A stretch of DNA of 20,539 bases from CAINVV01 sp037440345 (GTDB lineage Bacteria > Bacteroidota > Bacteroidia > Bacteroidales > Prolixibacteraceae), in NCBI GenBank assembly GCA_037440345.1, contig JBBIUJ010000033.1:1-20539 (forward strand), in the 5' to 3' direction. Position numbers and translations under genes: made by a program. The stretch's first letter is position 1; each line of letters opens with the position of its first letter. Positions 8,246 through 16,270 of the stretch are shown here, one piece after another. Under the pieces are notes generated by a model. The model saw only the letters and a list, made by a program, of their open reading frames with translations. It ran no database searches and was not told the origin of the DNA.

Positions 8246-9484
8246 TCAATTCCCAATCCTGTTCACCAGGAATCCCTGTATCAATTTTGTATCGTTGAAA
8301 ATTGTATTGAGGTTCCTGTTGACAACGAATTTATTTTCGATGGATTCAGTTTTGCAAAAATTGTTCAGACTGGCTATACTGATCGGTTTTTGAAGATTCT
8401 TGTACTTGCATTCAATCGCCAACACCTCTTTCAATTGGTTCATCACAAAATCAACTTCCGTCCCGTCTGTCGTTCTGTAAAACTGCAGGGTACCTCCCGG
8501 TTTTTTGTTCCGCCAGAGTTCGAGCATCACAAAATTTTCGAAGATTGCGCCATTGTCGGTACGGAAAGATAAGTCCTTAAAATTACCATCCAGAATGTTT
8601 CTAAGTCCCAAATCGCAAAAATAGATTTTCTTCATCTTGCTGATAACCTTCCGTTTGTTCGTATAATAAGGTTCAATCATTTTGATGATATACATCTGTT
8701 CCAACAAAAAAAGATATTCTTCACACTTCTTATAGGTGAGGCCTGTTTGCCGGCTGATTTCATTGATATTGACCAGGTTTCCGATTTGCGAAGCGAGTAA
8801 TCGCAACAGCTTGTTGAACCCGACAAAATCCTGGTTGGCCACATAGCTTCTCACATCGCGCAAAAGGTATGTTTTGTAAATATCATCCAGTATCTCAACT
8901 TTTTCATCAGGGTGGAAGGTGAGCGCCGTACGTGGAAGCCCTCCATAAAGCAGGTATTCTGACAGCGCTTCTTCAATGGAGGTTGTCAGGGCGGATGTCT
9001 CCGTTTCGCTGCCAAATGTCTGGTACAACTTGTGCAGGTTCCCATCCTTGAACAACAGGTATTCATCGAACGATAGCGAAAGCACTTCGATGGTTCTCAC
9101 CCTTCCAGCCAAAGATTCTTCAATCTGCTGCAGAATGTCGAGGCTTGAGCTTCCCGAACAGAGAATCTTCAATTGTGGATGCTTGTCGGTAAGCAGTTTA
9201 AGCATTGTGGAAATCCCATTGATGTATTGAAATTCATCCAGCAAAAGATACCCATCCAGCTTTTTGTCCAGATACACGGTCAAATACTGTTCGATATCTG
9301 ATAACCGCTGGAAAAGTTCTGCGATTTCGGGATCCTGTCCATTCAGAAAAAGGTTCTTATTATCCCATTTACAGCTCTTCATGATGCTAGTCTTGCCGAC
9401 CTGACGCGCTCCTATCAACACAACAATTTGCACGATTTTGAACCCGGCAATAATCTTTTTAAGATATGTATCTCTTATTAACAT
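8246..9484 (-). CDS. AAA_14 / DUF4143 ATP-binding protein
   Basis: This 412-residue P-loop ATPase of the AAA_14 plus DUF4143 family has Walker A GARQVGKT at 25-32, Walker B LLLDE at 80-84 and a sensor-like LKILCSGSSS at 105-114. A winged-helix-like segment (about 222-265) follows, then a C-terminal DUF4143 domain with EVD (343-345) and ECK (358-360), the spacing of a PD-(D/E)xK nuclease-like fold. The family is abundant in Bacteroidota and archaea. Its cellular role is unknown, and it is often considered accessory or mobile. The ATG at 9484 is preferred over that at 9517 because MLIRDTYLKKII is the typical family N terminus and a -7-like element (9508-9515) lies within the longer version. The gene is convergent with the plug-like gene, with only 7 bp between stops. 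It interrupts two efflux operons on the opposite strand and is preceded by 32-bp tandem repeats. Confidence 0.85.
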   Translation of the reverse strand: MLIRDTYLKKIIAGFKIVQIVVLIGARQVGKTSIMKSCKWDNKNLFLNGQDPEIAELFQRLSDIEQYLTVYLDKKLDGYLLLDEFQYINGISTMLKLLTDKHPQLKILCSGSSSLDILQQIEESLAGRVRTIEVLSLSFDEYLLFKDGNLHKLYQTFGSETETSALTTSIEEALSEYLLYGGLPRTALTFHPDEKVEILDDIYKTYLLRDVRSYVANQDFVGFNKLLRLLASQIGNLVNINEISRQTGLTYKKCEEYLFLLEQMYIIKMIEPYYTNKRKVISKMKKIYFCDLGLRNILDGNFKDLSFRTDNGAIFENFVMLELWRNKKPGGTLQFYRTTDGTEVDFVMNQLKEVLAIECKYKNLQKPISIASLNNFCKTESIENKFVVNRNLNTIFNDTKLIQGFLVNRIGN

Positions 9485-9507
9485 GATAAATAGACTTTTA
9501 TAGATCA

Positions 9508-9515
9508 CAAATATC
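9508..9515 (-). promoter_or_regulatory. Possible -7 element for the AAA_14/DUF4143 gene
   Basis: The minus strand reads GATATTTG, a 7/8 match to TAnnTTTG, 24 bases upstream of the chosen ATG at 9484. No clear -33 TTG is visible. Its position supports the 9484 start. Confidence 0.25.
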
Positions 9516-9568
9516 ACACAATTTCTTGAAAATAAAAATTATTTTCTACTTTTTTTACGCATTTTATG

Positions 9569-9664
9569 AATATATCGCTACTTATTTGTCAAAATATACA
9601 AATATATCGCCACTTTTTTATCAATATAGACAATAAAACAGCGATATTTTTATCTAATATGACA
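9569..9664. repeat. Three imperfect 32-33-bp tandem repeats upstream of the ATPase gene
   Basis: Unit 1 starts at 9569 and unit 2 at 9601, exactly 32 bp apart. Both begin AATATATCGC(T/C)ACTT and continue with a T-rich stretch, then TCAA and an ATA tract. A third, more degenerate unit runs from about 9632 to 9664. It shares AATA at its start and TTTTTATC-AATAT-GACA at its end, but its core reads GCGATAT, the inverse of ATATCGC. The spacing is close to three helical turns. The array lies about 85-180 bp upstream of the minus-strand ATPase gene, so it could be an operator or a target of that protein. That role is inferred from position only. Confidence 0.6.
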
Positions 9665-9730
9665 AAAAAATCGGTTTTATAATTCAGAGAACAAGAAAAA
9701 CTTATGATGAAACTGTTTAAAATTTGTTGT

Positions 9731-9749
9731 TTCGCCCCATTCGGGCGAA
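9731..9749. repeat. GC-rich hairpin between the divergent ATPase and efflux genes
   Basis: TTCGCCC (9731-9737) and GGGCGAA (9743-9749) form a perfect 7-bp stem with a 5-base loop. It is not followed by a T run on the plus strand, and no gene ends nearby, so I do not call it a terminator. The rest of 9518-9969 is AT-rich, apart from the tandem repeats before it and the GCAATGAC-type repeat after it. Confidence 0.4.
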
Positions 9750-9785
9750 GTCATTAAATGAAGGAAATTTCATGCGACTCTCAAC

Positions 9786-9871
9786 AGATTGCTTCACGAT
9801 TCGTTCCTTCTCGATGAAAAATCAGGACAGGCAGTATCCGCAATGACAGAAGATATGTATCTGCCATTGCG
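9786..9871. repeat. Degenerate GCAATGAC-type dispersed repeat with stem-loop
   Basis: AGATTGCTTC at 9786-9795 and GCAATGACAG at 9840-9849 bracket a TCGTTCCTTCTCG core. Read on the other strand this is CTGTCATTGC ... GAAGCAATCT, the layout of the widespread bacterial intergenic repeat with ends GTCATTGCGAG and GAAGCAATCT. Next to it, CGCAATGACAGA (9839-9850) and TCTGCCATTGCG (9860-9871) form a 12-bp stem with one mismatch and a 9-base loop. Assignment to that repeat family is from memory of its consensus; the stem is directly visible. Confidence 0.5.
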
Positions 9872-9969
9872 AATCCGATATCATTTCTACTCCTACCAAT
9901 TTTCCACAAAATCATTTCTTATCTTCACAACAAATTTCAAAGTTTTCAATTTTCAGGAAAGGATAGACC

Positions 9970-11202
9970 ATGCGAAGAAAGAAGATACTTGCAATTGTAC
10001 TTTCCCTTACTTTCAGCGGTTTTGCAGATGCGCAACCGCTTGACTATTATCTGAAAAGGGGGATCGAAAACAGTCCGCTTCTCAAAGAGTTCAACAACCA
10101 ATTGCTATCGGGCGCCCTCGACAGTTTGTTGACTGATGCCACCTACAAACCACAGATTAACCAGGTTTCACAAGCCTTGTACGCCCCCGTCGGCAAAAAT
10201 CTGGGTTATGATGAGGCCATCACCAACGGGGGCAATTTTTCTGCCTTGGTCAACCTGGTGCAGCCACTTCTCAACAAACGGATTAAAGAGGGTCAGTTCA
10301 GGGATATTTCCCTAGCCAATCAGGCTATTGGTGTCAATGCAAAGCTTACCGAAACGGATCTCAGACTCGGAATTACTGCGCAATACCTTACTGCGTATGC
10401 AGATTTCCAGCAGATCCTATTATTTCAGACTACCTTGAAAATGCTCAACGAAGAGCAGGAAATTTTAAAATCGCTGGTGGATCAGGGTATTTATTTCCAG
10501 ACCGACAGGATGAACATGGCACTCGCCATCACCAACCAGGAGAATGCCATCAAGCAGGGTACGATCCAGTATAAAAACGACCTGGGGTTGCTAAATTTTA
10601 TCTGCGGTATCACCGATCATCCCGATGCGGTACTCGAGAAGCCTGAAATGATGCTCCGCAGCACTTTTGACATCAACGACTCACCTGCAATGATGAAATT
10701 CCGGATTGACAGTTTGAAAAACATCAACAGCAGGCATTTGATTGACCTGAACTACCGTCCTAAATTGAACGTTGTCGCTGACGCCGGGTTTATGGCTTTC
10801 GCACCTGAAAACATACCGCATAATTTCGGTACAAGTTTTGGATTAAACTTTGCGCTCCCTATTTACGATGGCAAACAGCGCAAATTACAGCATGACAAAA
10901 CATTACTGACCGAGAATAGCAGAATGAATTACAGACATTTCTATTCCTCACAATACCGGCAACGCCTGAGCCAACTAACTGAACAGTTAAATCTCATGGA
11001 CGAATTGATTTCGGGAATAAGAAATCAGCTATCAGAACAGGAAAAATTGATCGCCATCTACAAAGTGGAGATCACAAAAGGGCTGGTTCGTTTCATCGAT
11101 TTCCTGGCCACGGTCAACAATTATACCCAGACAAAAAATAGCCTTACCGCTTCCGAAATGAACAGGCTTCAAATTATCAATCAAATGAATTATCTGAAAT
11201 GA
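9970..11202 (+). CDS. TolC-family outer-membrane channel of the second efflux operon
   Basis: This 410-residue outer-membrane efflux protein has a signal peptide (KKILAIVLSLTFSGFADAQ) and the paired OEP helical repeats. LDYYLKRGIENSPLLKEFNNQLLSG opens the first repeat. HNFGTSFGLNFALPIYDGKQRKLQ is the characteristic strand and P-I-Y-D-G-x-x-R turn before the last helices. It differs from the first TolC protein in the window, which has P-F-F-N-R-N at that point. The start has a purine-rich AGGAAAGGA about 7 bases upstream, unusual for this group and supporting ATG 9970. Its stop overlaps the adaptor start by 4 bp (ATGA), so the operon is translationally coupled. The promoter is not obvious. TATCTTCA at 9920-9927 is a weak -7 candidate. 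Confidence 0.88.
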   Translation: MRRKKILAIVLSLTFSGFADAQPLDYYLKRGIENSPLLKEFNNQLLSGALDSLLTDATYKPQINQVSQALYAPVGKNLGYDEAITNGGNFSALVNLVQPLLNKRIKEGQFRDISLANQAIGVNAKLTETDLRLGITAQYLTAYADFQQILLFQTTLKMLNEEQEILKSLVDQGIYFQTDRMNMALAITNQENAIKQGTIQYKNDLGLLNFICGITDHPDAVLEKPEMMLRSTFDINDSPAMMKFRIDSLKNINSRHLIDLNYRPKLNVVADAGFMAFAPENIPHNFGTSFGLNFALPIYDGKQRKLQHDKTLLTENSRMNYRHFYSSQYRQRLSQLTEQLNLMDELISGIRNQLSEQEKLIAIYKVEITKGLVRFIDFLATVNNYTQTKNSLTASEMNRLQIINQMNYLK

Positions 11203-12125
11203 GAACAATTCTGATCTTAGCCAATACTTCAATTTTGCTATTCCTTCTGGGTTGCCACTCATCCAGCAAATCCAGGGAGGAGGCGATCCCAAAAGTTTCG
11301 ACCCCGGTGACCGTATCAACAATTAAGGTGGGTTCTATCTCAAGAGTGATTCATCTAACCGCATCATCCACCTATTTGAAGAAAAACATGGTACGCTCCA
11401 TGTCGGGTGGTTACATCACCAAATCATCCTGTGTCATTGGTGCCTTTGTCAACGCCGGAAGCAGCCTGTTTTCGCTCAAGACCAAAGAGGCGGAGGCACT
11501 TGACCATTATGCAAAGAGCAATCCTGAATTTGCTTTCAATGGAGAGATGATCATCAAGGCGCCCACTTCAGGAATTGTAACAGAGGTAACCAAACAAGCC
11601 AATGATTATGTCGCCGACGGGGACCAACTCTGCATCATCGCCGAACAAAACAGTCTGGTCTTTTTGCTGAACGTGCCGTTTGAGCAGAACCGATATGCAA
11701 CCATCGGAACCCGATGTTCCATTCTTTTACCCGATTCAACGAGGCTTCAGGGGACCATCACCTCCAAATTGTCGGCCATTGATCAAGTATCACAAACGCA
11801 AAGTTTTGTCGTGAAAGCCAATACCGGGGCACGATTGCCGGAAAATCTTTTGGCCTCGGTCGAACTGATTGAAAACACGAAAGAGAACACCCAAATCGCA
11901 GACAAGAAATGTGTACTGACGGATGAAACCATGGAAAATTTCTGGGTAATGAAACTGCTTAATGATTCGACGGCCGTGAAGGTTTTGCTCCAACCGGGAA
12001 TTGTGACCGATACCCAGATCGAAATCATCTCACCCCTTTTCGGCAAAGATGATCGTTTAATTGACTCAGGGCATTATGGATTGGCCGACACCGCAAAGGT
12101 TAACATCATTCATCCAAAACCATGA
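11199..12125 (+). CDS. Short RND efflux adaptor lipoprotein without a coiled-coil hairpin
   Basis: This 308-residue periplasmic adaptor sits between a TolC gene and an RND pump gene, overlapping both by 4 bp (ATGA). The lipobox LLGC places the acylated Cys at 19. The first lipoyl half (about 65-94, GGYITKSSCVIGAFVNAGSSLFSLK) and the second (about 117-150, IIKAPTSGIVTEV, DYVADGDQLCIIAE) are separated by only about 23 residues. Most adaptors have 50-100 residues of helical hairpin at this point. The beta-barrel domain follows (SLVFLLNVPFEQNRYATIGTRC), then a membrane-proximal domain. The gene is intact, so the missing hairpin looks like a family trait rather than a deletion. Adaptors lacking the hairpin are known, for example Borrelia BesA. 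Function as an RND partner is inferred from operon structure and domain pattern. Confidence 0.83.
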   Translation: MRTILILANTSILLFLLGCHSSSKSREEAIPKVSTPVTVSTIKVGSISRVIHLTASSTYLKKNMVRSMSGGYITKSSCVIGAFVNAGSSLFSLKTKEAEALDHYAKSNPEFAFNGEMIIKAPTSGIVTEVTKQANDYVADGDQLCIIAEQNSLVFLLNVPFEQNRYATIGTRCSILLPDSTRLQGTITSKLSAIDQVSQTQSFVVKANTGARLPENLLASVELIENTKENTQIADKKCVLTDETMENFWVMKLLNDSTAVKVLLQPGIVTDTQIEIISPLFGKDDRLIDSGHYGLADTAKVNIIHPKP

Positions 12126-15100
12126 AGAGCTTTTTTGTCTCACATAAGAATCCGGTTGCCGTTGTACTTTTCATCATACTCGCCGCGGGTATCTTCTCTT
12201 ACAACCAGATGCAGTCATCGCTCTTCCCTGAAATCACCTTCCCCAAGATAAAGGTGATTGCAGACAACGGATTGCAACCCGTTAGCAAGATGATGATTAC
12301 GGTTACCAAACCGTTGGAAAATGCCATCAAAAGAGTGCCCGGACTAAAAACCGTCAGAAGCATCACCAGTCGCGGGAGTTGTGAGATCTCTGCCTTCATG
12401 AACTGGAAGGAGGATATTGATTTGTGCAAGCAACAGGTCGAGTCGTCGATCAATGAAATAAAAGATGAGCTTCCACCAGGAACCACCATCTCGGTAGAAA
12501 AAATGAACCCTTCCATATTGCCTGTAATCGGGTATGTAATTGAAGGCCAAGACAGAAGCCGCATTGATATCAACCGCATTGCCAATTACATTGTGAAACC
12601 GTTTTTATCGCAGGTTCCCGGCGTTTCCGAAGTTCGGGTAATCGGTGGCAAAACCAAAGAGTTTCACATTGAACTACTCCAACAAAAAATGAGTATCCTT
12701 GGCATCACTCCCGCCATGATTTCCAATGCGCTCAGCCAATCCAATTTCATTAACAGCAACGGTTATCTTAACGATTACAACCGGATGTACCTTACCGTTA
12801 CCGATGCCAATGTCAAGAGCCTGGATGAACTCAAATCCCTGGTCATCAACAATAGCGGAAAAAGAATTCTCACTTTGCAGGATATTGCCAACATCAAAAT
12901 TGCCGAACAAACTGAATATGTCCGGGTAAATGCCAACGGGAAAGATGCCGTTCTTATTGCCGTTTTGAAGCAACCCAACGCCAACCTGATCGATATTACT
13001 GACGGCGTAACTAAAAAAGTGGAAGAACTCAACAAGACCATTCTGCCACATGGCGTAAACCTTGCACCCTATTACATACAGGCAGATTTTGTTCACGAAA
13101 GTATCCGAAGTGTCAGTGATAGTTTATGGATTGGTATTCTTCTGGCCATACTGGTATCAGCCATCTTTCTGCGCTCCCTCAAGTCGAGTGCGGTCATTAT
13201 GATTACCATACCACTAACCATTTCGCTGACACTGGTTACACTTTATATCATTGGGTATAATTTCAACATCATGACCCTGGGCGCCATCGCCGCCTCTATC
13301 GGACTGATCATTGACGACGCCATTGTGGTGGTCGAACAGATCCACCGAACCCATGAGGAGCACCCGGAAACACCCACCAGGGCGCTGTTGTCCAAATCGG
13401 TAGGCTATCTGCTTCCTGCCATGATTGGATCTTCCATCAGTACCATTGTCATCTTCTTGCCTTTCATTCTGCTTAGCGGCGTAGCCGGAGCCTACTTCAA
13501 GATATTGGCCAACACCATGATGATCACGCTAATATGCTCCTTTTTCATTACCTGGATCGGACTTCCCGTTATCTATCTTTTCCTTTCGGGAAACCGCGAC
13601 CGGGAGAAGGTACCCGTGGATATTAACCGGAACAGACATGGCTGGTGGATCTCCTACTTCGTTCACAGACCGGCCCTAAGTTTCCTGATGATCGCATTGC
13701 TGATCGGATCGGTTTATTTTATTTCCAGTCGCCTGGAGACCGGCTTTCTCCCCGAAATGGATGAGGGGAGCATTGTGCTTGACTACACCTCTCCACCTGG
13801 GACTTCTTTACAGGAAACCGACCGGATAATGCGTGAAGTAGAGAGGCTTTTCCCGTCTGTACCTGAAATTGAGAGCTACTCCAGAAGGACAGGTACACAG
13901 ATGGGTTTTTTTATTACCGAACCAAATTATGGGGATTACCTGATCCAGCTTAGGAAAGACCGGAAGCGTACCACTGAAGAGGTAATCGATGAAATCCGCA
14001 AGAAGGTTGAAACAACCCAGCCTGCCCTCAAAATTGATTTTGGACAAGTGATCGGTGATATGTTGGGCGACCTGATGAGCTCAACCCAACCCATCGAAAT
14101 AAAGATATATGGCGATAATGCAGGTATCCTGCATGGGCTGGCCAGGGAAGTTGCCGCAGTCGCAAACGGAGTGAAAGGCACGGCGGATGTCTTTAACGGC
14201 ATCACGGTAGCAGGCCCCTCCCTGAGCATAGTGCCCAATAATGCCAAATTGGCGCAGTTTGGAATTACTCCAGCCGATTTTCAGTCGCAATTGCAAACAC
14301 AGTTGGAGGGAATAATCATCGGAAATATCTTCGAAAAGGAGCAAAAAACCGCCATCCGCATGATCTATCCACAAGCAGTGAATACCACCTTCGATCGGAT
14401 GGAAAACGGATCAATCTTCCTGCCAAACGGCAAATTGCAGCCAATTTCCCAACTGGCCAAAATAACCCCGGAGGCGGGCAGTTCGGAGATTGACCGCGAG
14501 AACCTTCAAAGTATGATCCCCGTCACAGCCCGACTCAACAACCGCGATTTGGGCAGCGTCATGACCGATGTGCAAGCCGGAATCCAAAACAAAATCAATC
14601 TTCCGCAAGGCTACCACATCAGTTATGGCGGGGCCTATGAGGAACAGCAGAAATCCTTTGATGAGTTGCTGATCATCCTGCTATCTGCCGCTTTGCTTGT
14701 ATTTACGGTGATGATCTTCATGTTCAAGGATATAAAAGTTGCACTGCTGATCATCTTTCTTTCTGTACTGGGTATCGCAGGAAGTATGATCGCGCTTTAC
14801 TTAACCGGCACACCGCTGAATGTTGGAAGTTACACCGGGATCATCATGATTATCGGGATCATAGGCGAAAATGCAATCTTTACCTTTCTGCAATTTCACC
14901 AGACACTTGAAACCAATACAACTGATGCCGCTATCATCTTTGCTATTTCTACCCGGTTACGCCCCAAATTAATGACTGCACTTGGGGCCATCATCGCACT
15001 CTCCCCTATTGCACTGGGAATTGGAACCGGTGCGCAACTCCACCAGCCCCTGGCCATTGCCGTTATCGGAGGATTTGTGGTCGCATTACCGCTACTTCTG

Positions 15101-15160
15101 ATTATTTATCCTTCCATGCTGAGATTGATCTTTAGAAATCATAAAGTTGAATTAAACTAA
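12122..15160 (+). CDS. RND efflux transporter permease, AcrB/MexB-like (HAE type)
   Basis: This 1012-residue inner-membrane pump has the standard 12-TM, two-periplasmic-loop RND layout. TM1 is near 10-30 (AVVLFIILAAGIFSYNQMQSS), followed by LFPEITFPKIKV. TM4 contains GLIIDDAIVVVEQ with Asp398-Asp399, the proton-relay pair of AcrB (Asp407/Asp408), rather than the D-x5-D-x6-E set of the metal pump upstream in this window. LETGFLPEMDEGSIVLDYTSPPGTS starts the second periplasmic loop. Exported compounds are probably organic (drugs, bile-acid-like or lipophilic molecules), but specificity cannot be read from the sequence. The start overlaps the adaptor stop by 4 bp. It is the last gene of the coupled operon, and a 92-bp gap separates it from the beta-propeller gene. 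Confidence 0.92.
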   Translation: MKSFFVSHKNPVAVVLFIILAAGIFSYNQMQSSLFPEITFPKIKVIADNGLQPVSKMMITVTKPLENAIKRVPGLKTVRSITSRGSCEISAFMNWKEDIDLCKQQVESSINEIKDELPPGTTISVEKMNPSILPVIGYVIEGQDRSRIDINRIANYIVKPFLSQVPGVSEVRVIGGKTKEFHIELLQQKMSILGITPAMISNALSQSNFINSNGYLNDYNRMYLTVTDANVKSLDELKSLVINNSGKRILTLQDIANIKIAEQTEYVRVNANGKDAVLIAVLKQPNANLIDITDGVTKKVEELNKTILPHGVNLAPYYIQADFVHESIRSVSDSLWIGILLAILVSAIFLRSLKSSAVIMITIPLTISLTLVTLYIIGYNFNIMTLGAIAASIGLIIDDAIVVVEQIHRTHEEHPETPTRALLSKSVGYLLPAMIGSSISTIVIFLPFILLSGVAGAYFKILANTMMITLICSFFITWIGLPVIYLFLSGNRDREKVPVDINRNRHGWWISYFVHRPALSFLMIALLIGSVYFISSRLETGFLPEMDEGSIVLDYTSPPGTSLQETDRIMREVERLFPSVPEIESYSRRTGTQMGFFITEPNYGDYLIQLRKDRKRTTEEVIDEIRKKVETTQPALKIDFGQVIGDMLGDLMSSTQPIEIKIYGDNAGILHGLAREVAAVANGVKGTADVFNGITVAGPSLSIVPNNAKLAQFGITPADFQSQLQTQLEGIIIGNIFEKEQKTAIRMIYPQAVNTTFDRMENGSIFLPNGKLQPISQLAKITPEAGSSEIDRENLQSMIPVTARLNNRDLGSVMTDVQAGIQNKINLPQGYHISYGGAYEEQQKSFDELLIILLSAALLVFTVMIFMFKDIKVALLIIFLSVLGIAGSMIALYLTGTPLNVGSYTGIIMIIGIIGENAIFTFLQFHQTLETNTTDAAIIFAISTRLRPKLMTALGAIIALSPIALGIGTGAQLHQPLAIAVIGGFVVALPLLLIIYPSMLRLIFRNHKVELN

Positions 15161-15193
15161 TGAGGCACGGAATAGTCAAAGCCTTGCTGTCAA

Positions 15194-15221
15194 GCGGTTA
15201 GCGATTGGCAATTAGCCCTTA
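15194..15221. repeat. Four-unit heptanucleotide repeat (GCnnTTA/G)
   Basis: Consecutive 7-mers read GCGGTTA, GCGATTG, GCAATTA and GCCCTTA, sharing GC at positions 1-2 and TT at 5-6. They lie in the 92-bp gap between the RND pump and the beta-propeller gene. The strict 7-base period is directly visible. The cause and role are unknown. Confidence 0.55.
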
Positions 15222-15252
15222 TCCAAGGACAACATTTTTTAATCTTCACAAA

Positions 15253-16269
15253 ATGAATAAGTTATACGTATTGATTTGCACTTTTACACTGCTCTGTAGC
15301 GGTATCCTGGTAAGTGCTCAGTCGAATTACAAAATTATCAACCAGTTCTCTCTTGAAGGAGATGGGGGCTGGGATTACCTATCGGTGGATGAAGCGGTCG
15401 GTCGTTTATACGTCTCACATGCAACCATGGCGCTGGTTATAGACCTGAAAACCGGCAAGCAAATAGGCAAAATTAGCGGTACAAACGGGATCCACGGAAT
15501 AGCCGCTGTTGCCAGCCTCAACAAAGGATTTACCAGCAACGGGCGCGACAGTTCGGTCACGGTCTTCGATTTAAAGACCCTCCAAGTTACCGGCATAATC
15601 AAAGGAACGGGGAAAAACCCGGATGCCATCCTGTATGATACCTTTTCGCAAAAACTTTTCACTTTCAATGGTGGTAGTGCGACTGCTACCGTGATTGATC
15701 CAAAGGAGAACAAAATCATTGCCACCATAAAGTTAGATGGAAAACCTGAATTCCCGGCCAGTGATGGAAAAGGGAAGATTTTTGTCAATATCGAAGACAA
15801 AAGCGAAATCAGCGAGATCAATGCCAGTTCGCTGAAAGTAGACAGGAGCTGGTCCATCGCTCCCGGTGAAGAACCTAGCGGACTCGCCCTCGACAACGAA
15901 ACGCACAGGCTTTTCAGTGTCTGCAGCAATAAATTGATGGTAGTTACAGATGCCGTAGCCGGGAAAGTGATCACCACACTTCCCATTGGAGACCGTTGTG
16001 ACGGTGTAGCTTTCGATCCGGGCCTAAAACGTGCTTACAGTTCCAATGGAGAGGGAACCATCACGGTAGTGCAGGAGATTGACAAGGATCATTTCAAGGT
16101 ATTGGAGAATATTGTCACCCTAAAAGGAGCCCGCACCATTGCGGTGGATAGAACTACCCACCATCTTTACCTCCCAACCTCTGAATTTGGTCCGCAACAG
16201 GAGGGAAACCGTCGCCCGACCATGCTTCCCGGAACTTTCAAAGTCCTTGAAGTTGCCCCCATAAAATAG
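15253..16269 (+). CDS. Exported YncE-like beta-propeller protein
   Basis: This 338-residue secreted protein has a signal peptide (NKLYVLICTFTLLCSGILVSAQ) and a series of 40-45-residue blades typical of the YncE/surface-layer seven-bladed propeller family. Blades include RLYVSHATMALVIDLKTGKQIGKI, FTSNGRDSSVTVFDLKTLQV, KLFTFNGGSATATVIDPKEN, RLFSVCSNKLMVVTDAVAGKV and RAYSSNGEGTITVVQEI. No catalytic residues or haem motif are visible, so it probably binds a ligand or partner in the periplasm or outside. A TTG frame start at 15205 lies inside the heptamer repeat and is rejected in favour of ATG 15253, which directly precedes the signal peptide. It follows the RND pump at 92 bp and may be co-transcribed, but the link in function is unknown. 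A CTTTGTG palindrome begins right after its stop. Confidence 0.82.
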   Translation: MNKLYVLICTFTLLCSGILVSAQSNYKIINQFSLEGDGGWDYLSVDEAVGRLYVSHATMALVIDLKTGKQIGKISGTNGIHGIAAVASLNKGFTSNGRDSSVTVFDLKTLQVTGIIKGTGKNPDAILYDTFSQKLFTFNGGSATATVIDPKENKIIATIKLDGKPEFPASDGKGKIFVNIEDKSEISEINASSLKVDRSWSIAPGEEPSGLALDNETHRLFSVCSNKLMVVTDAVAGKVITTLPIGDRCDGVAFDPGLKRAYSSNGEGTITVVQEIDKDHFKVLENIVTLKGARTIAVDRTTHHLYLPTSEFGPQQEGNRRPTMLPGTFKVLEVAPIK

Positions 16270-16270
16270 G

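Noticed and set aside
8239..8290. Terminator between the convergent plug-like and ATPase genes
   Set aside because: Only a 4-bp CCTG/CAGG stem is found, inside the coding end of the ATPase gene and without a proper T run.
9569..9664. Possible CRISPR array because of ~32-bp period
   Set aside because: The units are directly adjacent with no variable spacers, and there are no cas genes nearby.
9731..9749. Intrinsic terminator
   Set aside because: The stem is good, but no gene ends nearby and no T run follows on the plus strand.
15375..15986. 203-codon minus-strand open frame
   Set aside because: It lies wholly antisense to the beta-propeller gene, has no recognisable motifs, and reflects that gene's codon pattern.
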